Origin: Acidimicrobiia bacterium
GTDB taxonomy: Bacteria; Actinomycetota; Acidimicrobiia; Spongiisociales; JAHEDJ01
Reading direction: 5' to 3'
DNA length: 64,000 bases
Assembly: GCA_035471805.1 (NCBI GenBank)
Contig: DATIPS010000008.1
Span: forward strand, 1-64,000
The position numbers and the translations under genes are program-made. The notes under the pieces are model-generated. The model was given only the letters and a program-made list of their open reading frames with translations, ran no database searches and was not told the origin of the DNA. Positions within the stretch are counted from its first letter, which is position 1. Each line of letters starts with the position of its first letter. Below, piece by piece: positions 35,122-43,700 of this stretch.

Positions 35122-36141
35122 TCAGGCGTCGCGGATGAGCGGGGCGACCCGGGTACCCAGCAGCTCGATCGAGCGGAGTACCTTGTCGTGGGGGAGGGTC
35201 CCGACGCTGATGTGCAGCATGAAACGATCTATCCCGAGCATATCGCGCAGGTGGAGGATCTTGCGGGCGACCGTCTCCACGTCACCCAACACCAGCGAGC
35301 CGCCCGGGCCTCGCATCATGTCGTACTGCTGCCTGGTCATGGGACCCCAACCTCGCTCGCTCCCTAGCTGGGACATGGCGATTGCATAGGAGGGATAGAA
35401 CTCTTCGGCGGCCTGCTCGCTGCCGTCCGCGATGTATCCATGGGCGTGCAGTGCCGGCGGCGCATCCGCCGGGTCGAACCCGGATGCAACCAGTGTTCTC
35501 CGGTGGAGATCCGTCAAGACGGCGAAACGGTCCGGGCTCCCTCCGATGATTGCCAGCGTGATCGGCAGCCCGCGCTGAGCCGCCCGGATGACGGAGGCGG
35601 GTGTACCGCCGACGGCCACCGAGATGGGCAACTGCTCGTGGCGGGGATAGACGGGTTGATCATCGATCGGTGGTCGGAATCTTCCCGACCAGGTCACCCG
35701 CTCGTTCTCGTGGATCAGGAGTAGCAGGTCGAGTTTCTCGGCGAACAGTTCGTCGTAGTCGGCGAGCGAGTAGCCGAACAGTGGGAACGACTCGATGAAC
35801 GAACCCCGGCCTACGAGCAGCTCGGCCCGGCCGGACGAAAGCAGGTCGAGAGTGGCGAAGTCCTGGTAGGTGCGGACGGGATCGGCCGACGACAGGATGA
35901 TCACCGCCGGGATGAGCCGGATCCGGCTGGTACGACCGGCTGCAGCGGCCAGCACGATGGCCGGAGAGGAAGCGGCGAAGTCCGGCCGGTGGTGTTCGCC
36001 GATGCCGTAGACGTCGAGTCCCACCTGCTCGGCGAGTTCGATCTCTTCGAGAACCTGGCGGAGCCGGTCGCCGTGGCTGATCGTATTCCCAGTCTCGGGG
36101 TCGGGGTGAGTCTCGGCGAATGTGGTGATGCCTAGTTCCAT
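35122..36141 (-). CDS. LLM-class flavin-dependent oxidoreductase
   Basis: A 339-residue luciferase-like barrel protein. It shows MELGITTFAE, YGIGEHHRPDFAASSP, the RTSRIRLIPAVIILSS strand and a GRAELLVGRGSF phosphate-binding turn. It belongs to the FMN-type branch (EHH, then GGTPAS) and differs clearly from the first LLM protein in this window. Possible minus-10 CATAAT lies eight bases upstream, directly beside palindromic repeat A3. Substrate unknown. Confidence 0.87.
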   Translation of the reverse strand: MELGITTFAETHPDPETGNTISHGDRLRQVLEEIELAEQVGLDVYGIGEHHRPDFAASSPAIVLAAAAGRTSRIRLIPAVIILSSADPVRTYQDFATLDLLSSGRAELLVGRGSFIESFPLFGYSLADYDELFAEKLDLLLLIHENERVTWSGRFRPPIDDQPVYPRHEQLPISVAVGGTPASVIRAAQRGLPITLAIIGGSPDRFAVLTDLHRRTLVASGFDPADAPPALHAHGYIADGSEQAAEEFYPSYAIAMSQLGSERGWGPMTRQQYDMMRGPGGSLVLGDVETVARKILHLRDMLGIDRFMLHISVGTLPHDKVLRSIELLGTRVAPLIRDA

Positions 36142-36175
36142 GGGCGGGCATTATGCCGACAACGGCGGACTAGAA

Positions 36176-36228
36176 GTTTTCTCAGCAATACTGTTGCGCG
36201 CTGGGAACGTCAGTATTGCTGAGAAAAC
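36176..36228. repeat. Palindromic repeat family A, copy 3 (inverted orientation)
   Basis: Perfect 18-bp arms (36176-36193 and 36211-36228) with a 17-nt centre. Read on the minus strand it aligns along its whole length with copies 1 and 2. In the stem, the GC pair of copies 1 and 2 (AATGCT/AGCATT) has become an AT pair on both arms (AATACT/AGTATT), a compensatory double change. It lies 35 bp upstream of the LLM gene. Confidence 0.9.
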
Positions 36229-36254
36229 GGAAGGGCATTGAAGTTCCGGAATTA

Positions 36255-36284
36255 GCCGGCCCCGCCTTTGCAGGCGGGGCCGGC
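36255..36284 (-). terminator. Strong GC hairpin, likely end of the RRM transcript
   Basis: GCCGGCCCCGCC (36255-36266) pairs perfectly with GGCGGGGCCGGC (36273-36284), plus one T-A pair, leaving a four-base loop. It lacks a long T-run. It lies between the RRM gene and the LLM gene, both on the minus strand, and separates their transcripts. Confidence 0.6.
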
Positions 36285-36458
36285 AGTAGTTAGAAGCTGG
36301 AGCTTACGACCGGTTTCCTTTCGGCTCGGCCAGCTCGTGCTTGCGACAAACGCATTTCGGTACAGTGCATTCCTCGGAGCCACGATGCTCCATGCGAGGA
36401 TGACCGCACCCAACGCAACGTTGTCTCCCGCCGTCGATTTTCCTGGCGGGACCGGACT
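36285..36458. other. Part of the 36142-36458 intergenic region
   Basis: The 317-bp gap after the RRM stop carries repeat A3, the hairpin at 36255, and this remaining stretch. On the minus strand a 53-codon frame runs from TTG 36413 to TAA 36252. It has a GGGAGA upstream and a hydrophobic start (LGAVILAWSIVAP), but its codon third positions are less GC-rich than nearby genes. It is recorded only as a possibility. Confidence 0.4.
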
Positions 36459-36713
36459 TCACCGCGAACGTTCTTTGGCGACGTTGACGGTCAGGGCGCG
36501 TCCGTCGACGTTCTGGCCGTCGAGGGCTTCGATAGCCGCGTTGGCGCCTTCTGCGGTCGCCATCTCCACGAAGCCGAAACCGCGTGAGCGGCCGGTGTCG
36601 CGATCGGTGATCACCTGAGCTTTGTCGACATCGCCGTGTGCGGCGAACATCCGCTCAAGGTCGGCGGAAGTCGTGTTGAACGTGAGGTTGCCCACGTATA
36701 GGTTTTTGGACAC
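36459..36713 (-). CDS. RRM-type RNA-binding protein
   Basis: An 84-residue single RRM protein like the cold-inducible Rbp proteins of cyanobacteria. RNP2 is LYVGNL (about 4-9) and RNP1 is RGFGFVEM (about 43-50). A Gly/Arg tail is absent. The GTG at 36713 follows AAGGAGAG, which fixes the start. The 237-bp leader toward the CspA cluster is relatively A+T-rich around 36850-36885 and probably holds the promoter. Adjacent to CspA on the same strand, so both may respond to cold. Confidence 0.9.
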   Translation of the reverse strand: MSKNLYVGNLTFNTTSADLERMFAAHGDVDKAQVITDRDTGRSRGFGFVEMATAEGANAAIEALDGQNVDGRALTVNVAKERSR

Positions 36714-36950
36714 AGTCTCTCCTTGCGAACCGTCGGGGGCCAACGCCTCGCCTGATCTGCGTTGGGGGGTCGGAGCCGGCGGCTTCGACGAGAACCTGCA
36801 TGTCCTGCGGTCACTCCGCCGACGGAACATTGGGAGGCGGAGCTGGCGGTGTACACATGGTGCGTACGCTGTATATGAAGTGTAGTGCTCGAAACGGCTA
36901 GACGATCGGCGATTCCGGTCGCGGTCGCCGTTTCGAGTGTCGGACGGTAT

Positions 36951-37217
36951 TCAGTCGGCTTCGTCGGACTCGATTCCGAGCTCGACGAAGATTCGATGCC
37001 GCTCTTCCTGGTATTGCTGCTCTCCAAGATCGCCGGCAGCATGGCGCTCGGAGAGTGAATGGAATTCTTCCATCAGTTTTGACTCGTCGGGGGCATCGCT
37101 CGGGTCCGTTGCAGACTCCAATGAGGATTCACGCCGTTCGCGTTTTGCCTCCTGGCGTTCCTGGCGGGCCCTTTCCCGGGCGCGCTTGGCCATGCCTTCA
37201 CGCCCGCGTTGTGCCAC
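36951..37217 (-). CDS. Small SHOCT-like charged protein downstream of cspA
   Basis: An 88-residue protein. The first half is a basic Arg/Lys/Glu helix (RARERARQERQEAKRERR), the second half matches the SHOCT pattern LMEEFHSLSERHAAGDLGEQQYQEER-type helix-turn-helix. GTG 37217 lies one base after the cspA stop; ATG 37193, with GAAGG upstream, is an alternative. The tight spacing marks an operon with cspA. The basic helix could contact RNA, but that is inference. Confidence 0.7.
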   Translation of the reverse strand: MAQRGREGMAKRARERARQERQEAKRERRESSLESATDPSDAPDESKLMEEFHSLSERHAAGDLGEQQYQEERHRIFVELGIESDEAD

Positions 37218-37218
37218 G

Positions 37219-37422
37219 CTAGACGGGCCTGACGTTTACCGCTTCCGGGCCTTTGCGCCCTGCTGCGGTTTCGTACTCCACCGACTGGCCCTCCGAAAGC
37301 GTGCGGAATCCGCCGCCTTCGATGTTGGACGCGTGGACGAAAACGTCGGTGCCCTCCTGCGTGGTGATGAAGCCGAAGCCCTTTTGTTCATTGAAGAACT
37401 TGACGGTTCCGGTGACTTTCAT
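37219..37422 (-). CDS. cspA: Cold-shock protein, CspA family
   Basis: A 67-residue OB-fold nucleic-acid chaperone. RNP1 is KGFGFI (about 14-19) and RNP2 is VFVHAS (about 27-32); [13 protein letters not shown] opens the first strand. ATG 37422 has a textbook AGGAGGT site. The long upstream region and the palindrome at 37458 suggest control in the leader, as in other csp genes. It is followed directly by the SHOCT-like gene. Confidence 0.95.
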   Translation of the reverse strand: MKVTGTVKFFNEQKGFGFITTQEGTDVFVHASNIEGGGFRTLSEGQSVEYETAAGRKGPEAVNVRPV

Positions 37423-37457
37423 TTCTCGACCTCCTGGGTCGTGCGCTGTTCGGCGCG

Positions 37458-37474
37458 CCGGGTTTGAAACCCGG
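37458..37474. promoter_or_regulatory. Palindrome in the cspA leader
   Basis: CCGGGTTT-G-AAACCCGG is a perfect 17-base palindrome 36 bases upstream of the cspA start codon. It is either an operator or a stem in the leader RNA of this cold-shock gene. Confidence 0.4.
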
Positions 37475-37806
37475 GTTGTTCTTCCCGCAGGTGTTCGAAA
37501 CGGGAAACTTGAGGGGTGAGGAGCGGAGTCGCTAACTCGATCCTGTGCCCGACTCACGAGCCGGCTCGTCACGCATTCGAACTGCGGACTCCTGAGAATC
37601 GCGAGGACAAAAGGCCGATCAATCTAGGAAGGAGCGACGCTGCGAGGCCCGATCTAGTTCGGGCACGAATGATGATAGCCGCGATCTCGGCCACTGAACA
37701 GCCCGGTCGTCGGGACGCGCAGAAAGGGCGCGCCCACCCTGAGCGTTCCTACCCGGTCAGTACCGAACTTTCCGGTGTGATGGGGGACCGGATTGTGGCG
37801 TATCGA
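37475..37806. other. Intergenic region upstream of cspA, no gene recognised
   Basis: Together with 37423-37474 this is a 384-bp gap between cspA and the next minus-strand gene. No credible coding frame is seen on either strand. It should hold the cspA promoter and leader. Confidence 0.5.
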
Positions 37807-38067
37807 TCAGGCGTCGGCCGGTACTTCGTCGGCGGCTTCCTCGCCGACCATGCCGCGCTTGCGCATCTCTCCGATGACCTTGTCGCCGATTTCTTCTACC
37901 TTCTCGCTCGGCATCTTGTCGTCGAGCTTGGTATGGAGCTTTTCGCGGAGTTCGGGTTCCGTCAGTCCGGTCCATGCCGCCTTCTGGCCCTCGATGAACT
38001 TCGCAACGCCTGCGACGGCCGCCGCCAGCAGCGCCAACTTGAAGAGCTTCTTCATGACACCTCTCAT
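37807..38067 (-). CDS. Small membrane-anchored protein of unknown function
   Basis: An 86-residue protein with a basic start (MRGVMKKLFK), one hydrophobic helix (about 8-24) and a charged helical part ending in an acidic tail. No family recognised. Start chosen at ATG 38067, preceded by AAGGGGAAG; ATG 38055, preceded by GAGAGGTG, is nearly as good. Divergent from the YciI-like gene. Confidence 0.6.
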   Translation of the reverse strand: MRGVMKKLFKLALLAAAVAGVAKFIEGQKAAWTGLTEPELREKLHTKLDDKMPSEKVEEIGDKVIGEMRKRGMVGEEAADEVPADA

Positions 38068-38129
38068 TTCGAATCTTCCCCTTCGAATGTAGTTGACTCG
38101 GCCGGCCACCGTGAATCGGTGGGTCCTCG

Positions 38130-38135
38130 TACACT
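38130..38135 (+). promoter_or_regulatory. Leaderless-type minus-10 box (TACACT)
   Basis: TACACT, six bases, then the ATG of the YciI-like gene at 38142. No ribosome-binding site. Confidence 0.5.
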
Positions 38136-38141
38136 CCACGT

Positions 38142-38441
38142 ATGGCCGAATGGATCTACTTCATCCATCCACCCCGCGAGGATTTTGCGGCGACCATGAC
38201 CGCCGAGGAGGAGGCGGTATGGGAGGAGCATTTCGAGCGATTCCGGCGACTGCATGCCGAGGGTGTGCTGGTGCTGGTCGGTCCCACGCTCGGTCGGGTG
38301 AACACCGGTATCACGATCTTCGAGGCCGCGGACGAAGCAGTTGCCCGGCGAATCATGGAGGAAGACCCGGTGATAGCCGGTGGTTTTGCGCGTGGCGAGC
38401 TTCGGCCCTTCCGCGTCTCGCTGCTGCGCGGTCGCGAATGA
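38142..38441 (+). CDS. YciI-like protein
   Basis: A 99-residue dimeric alpha/beta-barrel-type protein. It has IYFIHPPRED, then FERFRRLHAEGVLVLVGPT with the His-Asp-like pair of the family, and a FARGELRPFRV C-terminal strand. YciI proteins have no firmly assigned reaction. Transcription appears leaderless. The CrtI-like oxidoreductase follows 69 bp later on the same strand. Confidence 0.82.
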   Translation: MAEWIYFIHPPREDFAATMTAEEEAVWEEHFERFRRLHAEGVLVLVGPTLGRVNTGITIFEAADEAVARRIMEEDPVIAGGFARGELRPFRVSLLRGRE

Positions 38442-38510
38442 TCCGCTGTTGACACTTACTCGGGCAGGAGCAACCATCGGCGTTTAGATCGTCGCGAGAG
38501 GTAGCCGGCA

Positions 38511-40100
38511 ATGACCGACCGTCCCTGGAGTCATGAGATCCCAGACACACATTGGGACTACGTCGTCATCGGCTCGGGCATGGGCGGAATGGTCGCCGCG
38601 GCAATGCTCTCCAAGCTCGGACGGCGGGTTCTCGTGCTCGAACAGCACAACATCCCGGGCGGCTTCACGCAGATGTTCAAGCGGCCGGGATACCGCTGGG
38701 ACGTCGGAGTGCACATCGTGGGGGAGATGTCCGACAAGAGCTACCTCGGCCGACTCCTGCAGAACCTGACGGACGGCCGGCTCCAGTGGGAGTCGGTGGG
38801 CGGCGTGTACGACGAGTTCAACTTCCCGGACGGTTTCTCGATTCAGCTTCCGGATTCGCGAGAACGGTTTCGCGAGACTTTGATCGACTACTTCCCGGCC
38901 GAGCGCGACGCCATCGACCAGTATCTGACCGCAGTCCGGGCCGCCGCCCGTTCCACCTCCAAGTTCTTGCAGTCCAGAGCCACGCCCCGCATGCTTTCAC
39001 CGGGTGGACGCAAACGCGCCGCCGATTCTGCCGGTCGATATCTGGGCATCACCACCGCCGAGATGCTGGCCTCCTTGACCGACGATGTGCGGTTGCGTGC
39101 AGTGCTGTCCGCCCAGTGGGGGTACTACGGCGCCACGCCGGCCAAGTCGTCGTTCGCGATGCACGCGATGATGGTGCAGCATTTCCTGCGAGGCGCCTAC
39201 TACCCGGTCGGAGGCTCCACCAGCATCGCCTACGGTCTGCTCGGCACCGTTGCAGAGGCCGGTGGGTGGACGGCCGTCCGGCGTTCGGTCGATGAGATCT
39301 TGGTGCAGCGCGGCAGTGTCACGGGAGTGCGCCTGTCGGACGGCACCGAGGTCCCGGCCAAACGGGTCATCAGCGCGGCAGGTGCCATTCCGACCTCCAA
39401 TATGCTCGAACAGGGCCTGCCGGCGACCGGCGAGCCTTACCGTGAGGCGGGACCGGCCCATGTCAGCCTCTACCTGGGGTTCAAAGGGGATATCGCCGCA
39501 CACGGTGCAGAGCGTTATTGCCAGTGGTATTTCGACTCCTGGGACATGGAGGTCGAGGGATGGGACATCAGCCCCGACCGGCCGATCGGGCCCTCTCCGG
39601 TGCTCTTCTGCAGCTTTCCTTCTCTGAAAGACCCGATGCACGATCCGGGTCCGGTGCAGCGCAACACAGGGGAAGTGATCACGTTCGTACCGTGGGAGTC
39701 CTTTTCCCGGTGGTCCGGCACGAGATGGAAGCGGCGCGGGGCCGACTACGACGCTTTCAAGGACGAGTTGACGAAGACACTGCTGGACCAGTATCTGATG
39801 CACTACCCCGAGCTGGCCCGGATGGTGGATCACGCCGAGATGTCGACTCCCTTGTCGACCAGCCACTTCGCCGCCTCGGCCAGGGGATCGATCTACGGTC
39901 TCGGCACCACACCCGAGCGGTTTGGGGATGTGTCGCTGTTGCCGCGTACTTCGATAAGAGGCCTCTACCTGGGCGGAGTGGATGTTTCGACTCCGGGAGT
40001 TGCCGGCGGCCTGAGTGGTGGGGTCATGGCAGCGCTGGCCGCCGAACCTCTCAAGGGAGCCCGCTTCCTGCAGCCGCTGATGAGGCGCCCGACGGTCTGA
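38511..40100 (+). CDS. FAD-dependent oxidoreductase, CrtI/CrtISO-like
   Basis: A 529-residue flavoprotein of the phytoene desaturase / retinol saturase group. The dinucleotide-binding motif is VVIGSGMGGMVAAAMLSKLG (about 18-37), followed by LVLEQHNIPGGF and the C-terminal FAD loop LYLGGVDVSTPGVAGGLSGG. No phytoene synthase or other carotenoid gene is nearby, so a lipid or polyene substrate other than carotenoids is possible. ATG with AGAGGTAG upstream. Confidence 0.87.
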   Translation: MTDRPWSHEIPDTHWDYVVIGSGMGGMVAAAMLSKLGRRVLVLEQHNIPGGFTQMFKRPGYRWDVGVHIVGEMSDKSYLGRLLQNLTDGRLQWESVGGVYDEFNFPDGFSIQLPDSRERFRETLIDYFPAERDAIDQYLTAVRAAARSTSKFLQSRATPRMLSPGGRKRAADSAGRYLGITTAEMLASLTDDVRLRAVLSAQWGYYGATPAKSSFAMHAMMVQHFLRGAYYPVGGSTSIAYGLLGTVAEAGGWTAVRRSVDEILVQRGSVTGVRLSDGTEVPAKRVISAAGAIPTSNMLEQGLPATGEPYREAGPAHVSLYLGFKGDIAAHGAERYCQWYFDSWDMEVEGWDISPDRPIGPSPVLFCSFPSLKDPMHDPGPVQRNTGEVITFVPWESFSRWSGTRWKRRGADYDAFKDELTKTLLDQYLMHYPELARMVDHAEMSTPLSTSHFAASARGSIYGLGTTPERFGDVSLLPRTSIRGLYLGGVDVSTPGVAGGLSGGVMAALAAEPLKGARFLQPLMRRPTV

Positions 40101-40146
40101 GCCGTCTTCTTACGCCAACCGGTGGAAGCGCGGCCCTCGGCTCCGG

Positions 40147-43100
40147 CTACCCGCTCGGGAGGGCCTTTTCCTCCGGTGATTCGAGCCTGTCGATCTCGTC
40201 GAGGAGGAGTTCGGCTTCCATCGCGTCGGCGGCTTCCCGGGCTGCTCTCAGTTCCTCTGCGGCTTCATCATCCCGGCCCAGCTCCAGCAGGCAGCGACCG
40301 GCGCCGATCCTGGCCACCGCCACCCAGAAGCGTTGCTCGAGAGGAACTCCCACCTTCACAACGGTCCTGAAGAGGTCGAGGGCTTTTGCGAAGTCTCCCC
40401 GCTTCTCAGCGAGGTGAGCCCTCGCTCCTCCAATTTGCGCGGCCATCCAGTCCGAGGTGGGCTTCGCCAGCCGGACCAGTCGCTCAACCTGGTCTTCCAG
40501 GCCAAGAGAGACCATCGCGCGGGCGGCGGCGGGAAGATGCATGGCCAGGAACACCGGATTGTCTTTGGCGATCTCGGCGAACTCGTCGGCCATGCGTTTG
40601 GCATCGACTGCCTCACCCAGCGCTTCCCAAATGAGGATGCCGTTGGCGAGGGCGGGGAAGAGGCCCTGAGCATCCTGGATCTTCCGTGCTTGCTCCAGCA
40701 CCTCTGCCCACAGCTGCCTGGCCGGTACGGTCGAGCCCCGGTAGAAGAGCACGATCGCCTCCCAGCCCTTTGCGAAAGTGGTGATCTGCGAACCGCCCCG
40801 GGCTTGATCCGCCTCCTGCAGTTGCCGGGCGGCGTTCAGCGTGGCGTTCCATTCTCCCAGCGGGAAGAGCGTTTCACATCTGGTCATGCGGGACCAGTCC
40901 GCCGCCGCCAGGTAGCCTCTTTGACTTCCGTATTCGATCGCTTCCTCGATGAGTTCCTTGGCCTCGGTGAGGCGTCCCACGACGGCGACGTGGGTGGCGA
41001 CGTTGTTATACGCCACCAATGCGGAACGGGCGTCGTTGCGATCCAGGCTGATTCGCAGTGTTTCCCGGAGGTCGTCCTCGCCGGTGGGGTCGCCCAGCTG
41101 GAGGAGCGCATTTCCCCTGGCCGACAGCCCCCGCACATAGTGCTCGGTCGAACCTACGTGCTGCGCAACGGCTATCGCCCGATCGGCCATCTCCAGTCCT
41201 TCTTCACTGCGTCCACGCAGCTGGAGGTGGGCCGCTCGACCGGCCAGCACTCTGGCGACCAGGTCGCTCGGTTCGGCCGCCTCGACCAGTTCAAGAGCAT
41301 GGTCGTCGAAGCGATCTGCCACTTCGGCATCCCCTCGATACCACTCTGTGGTTGCCCGGGTTGACAGCGCATCGGCCTCGTCCAGAACCGATCCGGCTTC
41401 CCGGAAGGCCATCACCGCCTGATCGAGGGCCTCTGCGGCTTCATCGATGTGACCGGAGGTGATCTTGCCGAACGCCAGGAGAGCCCGACCTCGATCACGC
41501 GCCGTGCGCGCAAGTTCGGCCGCCTTCCTGTAGAAGAAGGTACCTCTGTCGACGTCTAGGGCCTGGACCCGCTCGCCGGCCAACATCACGAACCGGTAGA
41601 CCTGGTTGAGCCGCTGTTCGTCGTCGCTCGGTTGGAGTTCCAGGGAGCGCAGGTGGTGTTGGGCAACGAGCTCAGCCACTTCGAGCACTCGTTCGCCGCT
41701 GATCGCTTCGAGCCAGCGGGCCACCTCGCCGTGGAGACGTGCCCGTTCCGTTCTGGTGATCTGTCCGTAGGCGACGTCCCGGATGAGTACGTGGGCGAAG
41801 GTGTACTCGTCCTGGCCCTTCATCGAGGAACGCCGCACCGGACGGATCAGCTCGCGCGAGACCAGCGTGCGCAGGGAGGTCCGGATCCCCTCACTTTCCC
41901 CGGCGCCGAGAAACGACAGTGCCCCCGCCCAGAAGACCTTGCCGATGACCGAGGCTGCCTGGAGGAGCAGTCGATCGTCGGGTTCGAGCAGGTCGAGGCG
42001 GGCGGCGATGATCGCCTGCACGGTGTCCGGGAGCAGGAGCTCGGTGTCTTCGTCGGCCGTGTCCAGAGAGCCTTGCTCGGCGACCAGTCGCATCAGCTCG
42101 GTGACGTAGAGCGGGTTGCCTCCGCTTCGCTCGAGTAGTGCCTGCTGGGCCCTGGCGGGCATGACCGATCGGCCGGCCAGACCCATGAGCAGGTCGGCGG
42201 TCTCCTTCGGGTCCAGCGGGGGAAGAGAAAGGGTGGTCGCATCGCGCTTTCCCCCACCCCACTCTGGATGGTCGGTGAACAGCTCGGGTCGGGCCGTGCA
42301 CACCAGCAAGATAGGTGCATCCTCAGCCCAGTCGAGCACGTACTCGACGAACTCGAGCAGCACCCCGTCGGCCCACTGCAGATCTTCGAGCACCAGCACC
42401 AGAGGGTCACGGCTCGAAAGCACTTCGAGGAATCGCAGCCAGGCTGAGAAGAGCTCGCCCCGCTCTGTTGAGACATCGATGTCCCCGGTCCCGGCCAGGG
42501 GAGCCAGTCGGAGTCTCAGCCATGCAGCCTCGTCTTCGTCATCGACCAGCGAATCGACTGCCACCTGCAACTTGTGGGCGGCCTCGTCCGATGGTTCGGC
42601 CTCGAGGATGCCGGCCTGGGCTTTGACGACCTCGCTCAGGGCCCAGAAGGTGACACCCTCCCCGTACGGGAGGCAACGCCCTTCGCGCCACCAGACGAGG
42701 TCGGAGCGTTTGTCGATGTGGCTTCTGAACTCGCGAACCAGGCGGCTCTTGCCCACGCCGGGCTCGCCGACGATCGTGACCATCTGTGGAGCACGGCGGG
42801 CGAGAGCCCGCTCGAACGACTCCGTCAGCGTGCTCAACTCACCAGACCGTCCCACGAAGAACGAACCTGCGGCTTCCTCGATTGCCACGCCGTAGCGGCT
42901 GCGGGGGGCTTCAGCCAGCCAGATGGGGATGGGATCGGCCTTCCCCTTGACGGTGACGGGTTCTCTCTCCCGGAACTCGATGGTCCGCCGCGCGGCCAGG
43001 TAGGTGCGCTCGTCGACCACCACCCGTCCCGGCGGGGCATGTTGCTCCAACCGGGCGGCGGTGTTCACGACGTCGCCGACCACGGCCACCCGGTCTGGAT

Positions 43101-43638
43101 GCGGCTCGAGTTGCACGAGCGCTTCCCCGGTGGCGACGGCGGCGCGGACGGCGAGTACCAGGTCGGGCTGATCTGCATTGAGTTGCTCTACGGACTCCTG
43201 GATGCGGAGGGCGGCACGAATAGCTCGCTCAGGATCGTCCTCGTGGGCAATCGGAGAACCGAACACGGCGAATATCCCGTCGCCGAGCAGTTCCTGGATC
43301 TGCCCCCCGAACCGCTCGACGTCTTCCCTGCACCGTTTGTGATAGGTGGTCAAGCGAGTGCGGACGTCTTCGGGATCGGAGGCGGCTGTGTGGGCGGTGA
43401 AGCCGACCAGGTCTGTGAACAGTGCTGTGATGACTCGCCGTTCTTCACCGGCCCGGAGGGGAGTGGGCGCCGGTTCAGGCGTCGCCTGGGAAGCCCCGCA
43501 CGAAGGGCAGAACTGCGAACCAGGCGGGACTTCGGAACCGCACGCAACACAGGCGGGCGCAAGTGATGTTCCGCAGGCAGCACAGAATCGGGCGTCTTCG
43601 GCCGCCGGCGTGCTACAGGATGGGCAGGTGATAGGCAT
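40147..43638 (-). CDS. Large regulator: zinc ribbons, class III nucleotidyl cyclase, AAA/STAND ATPase, TPR
   Basis: A 1163-residue cytosolic protein. Two zinc ribbons open it (C5, C8, C19, C22 and C30, C33, C44, C47). A class III cyclase homology domain follows (about 68-245), with metal Asp76 in ALFTDLVGFT, LLGDGIFAVFG and GDVVNTAARLEQ. The P-loop is GEPGVGKSR (about 290-298), and LVLVLEDLQWAD is the Walker B region. From about 680 on come TPR-like helices. It probably couples a signal to cAMP/cGMP or acts as a STAND switch. ATG 43638 starts exactly at the zinc ribbon; TAGACT lies eight bases upstream. Confidence 0.88.
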   Translation of the reverse strand: MPITCPSCSTPAAEDARFCAACGTSLAPACVACGSEVPPGSQFCPSCGASQATPEPAPTPLRAGEERRVITALFTDLVGFTAHTAASDPEDVRTRLTTYHKRCREDVERFGGQIQELLGDGIFAVFGSPIAHEDDPERAIRAALRIQESVEQLNADQPDLVLAVRAAVATGEALVQLEPHPDRVAVVGDVVNTAARLEQHAPPGRVVVDERTYLAARRTIEFREREPVTVKGKADPIPIWLAEAPRSRYGVAIEEAAGSFFVGRSGELSTLTESFERALARRAPQMVTIVGEPGVGKSRLVREFRSHIDKRSDLVWWREGRCLPYGEGVTFWALSEVVKAQAGILEAEPSDEAAHKLQVAVDSLVDDEDEAAWLRLRLAPLAGTGDIDVSTERGELFSAWLRFLEVLSSRDPLVLVLEDLQWADGVLLEFVEYVLDWAEDAPILLVCTARPELFTDHPEWGGGKRDATTLSLPPLDPKETADLLMGLAGRSVMPARAQQALLERSGGNPLYVTELMRLVAEQGSLDTADEDTELLLPDTVQAIIAARLDLLEPDDRLLLQAASVIGKVFWAGALSFLGAGESEGIRTSLRTLVSRELIRPVRRSSMKGQDEYTFAHVLIRDVAYGQITRTERARLHGEVARWLEAISGERVLEVAELVAQHHLRSLELQPSDDEQRLNQVYRFVMLAGERVQALDVDRGTFFYRKAAELARTARDRGRALLAFGKITSGHIDEAAEALDQAVMAFREAGSVLDEADALSTRATTEWYRGDAEVADRFDDHALELVEAAEPSDLVARVLAGRAAHLQLRGRSEEGLEMADRAIAVAQHVGSTEHYVRGLSARGNALLQLGDPTGEDDLRETLRISLDRNDARSALVAYNNVATHVAVVGRLTEAKELIEEAIEYGSQRGYLAAADWSRMTRCETLFPLGEWNATLNAARQLQEADQARGGSQITTFAKGWEAIVLFYRGSTVPARQLWAEVLEQARKIQDAQGLFPALANGILIWEALGEAVDAKRMADEFAEIAKDNPVFLAMHLPAAARAMVSLGLEDQVERLVRLAKPTSDWMAAQIGGARAHLAEKRGDFAKALDLFRTVVKVGVPLEQRFWVAVARIGAGRCLLELGRDDEAAEELRAAREAADAMEAELLLDEIDRLESPEEKALPSG

Positions 43639-43700
43639 CGGGTTCGAGTCTAAGGCGTCAACGATTCTGAGCAGGCCGAAGAGCCGTTTCGATGCGGCGA

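Noticed and set aside
43638-43660. tRNA T-arm-like sequence GGGTTCGAGTC
   Set aside because: Flanking bases do not form the T-stem, acceptor or anticodon arms, and the site is the leader of the cyclase/AAA gene.
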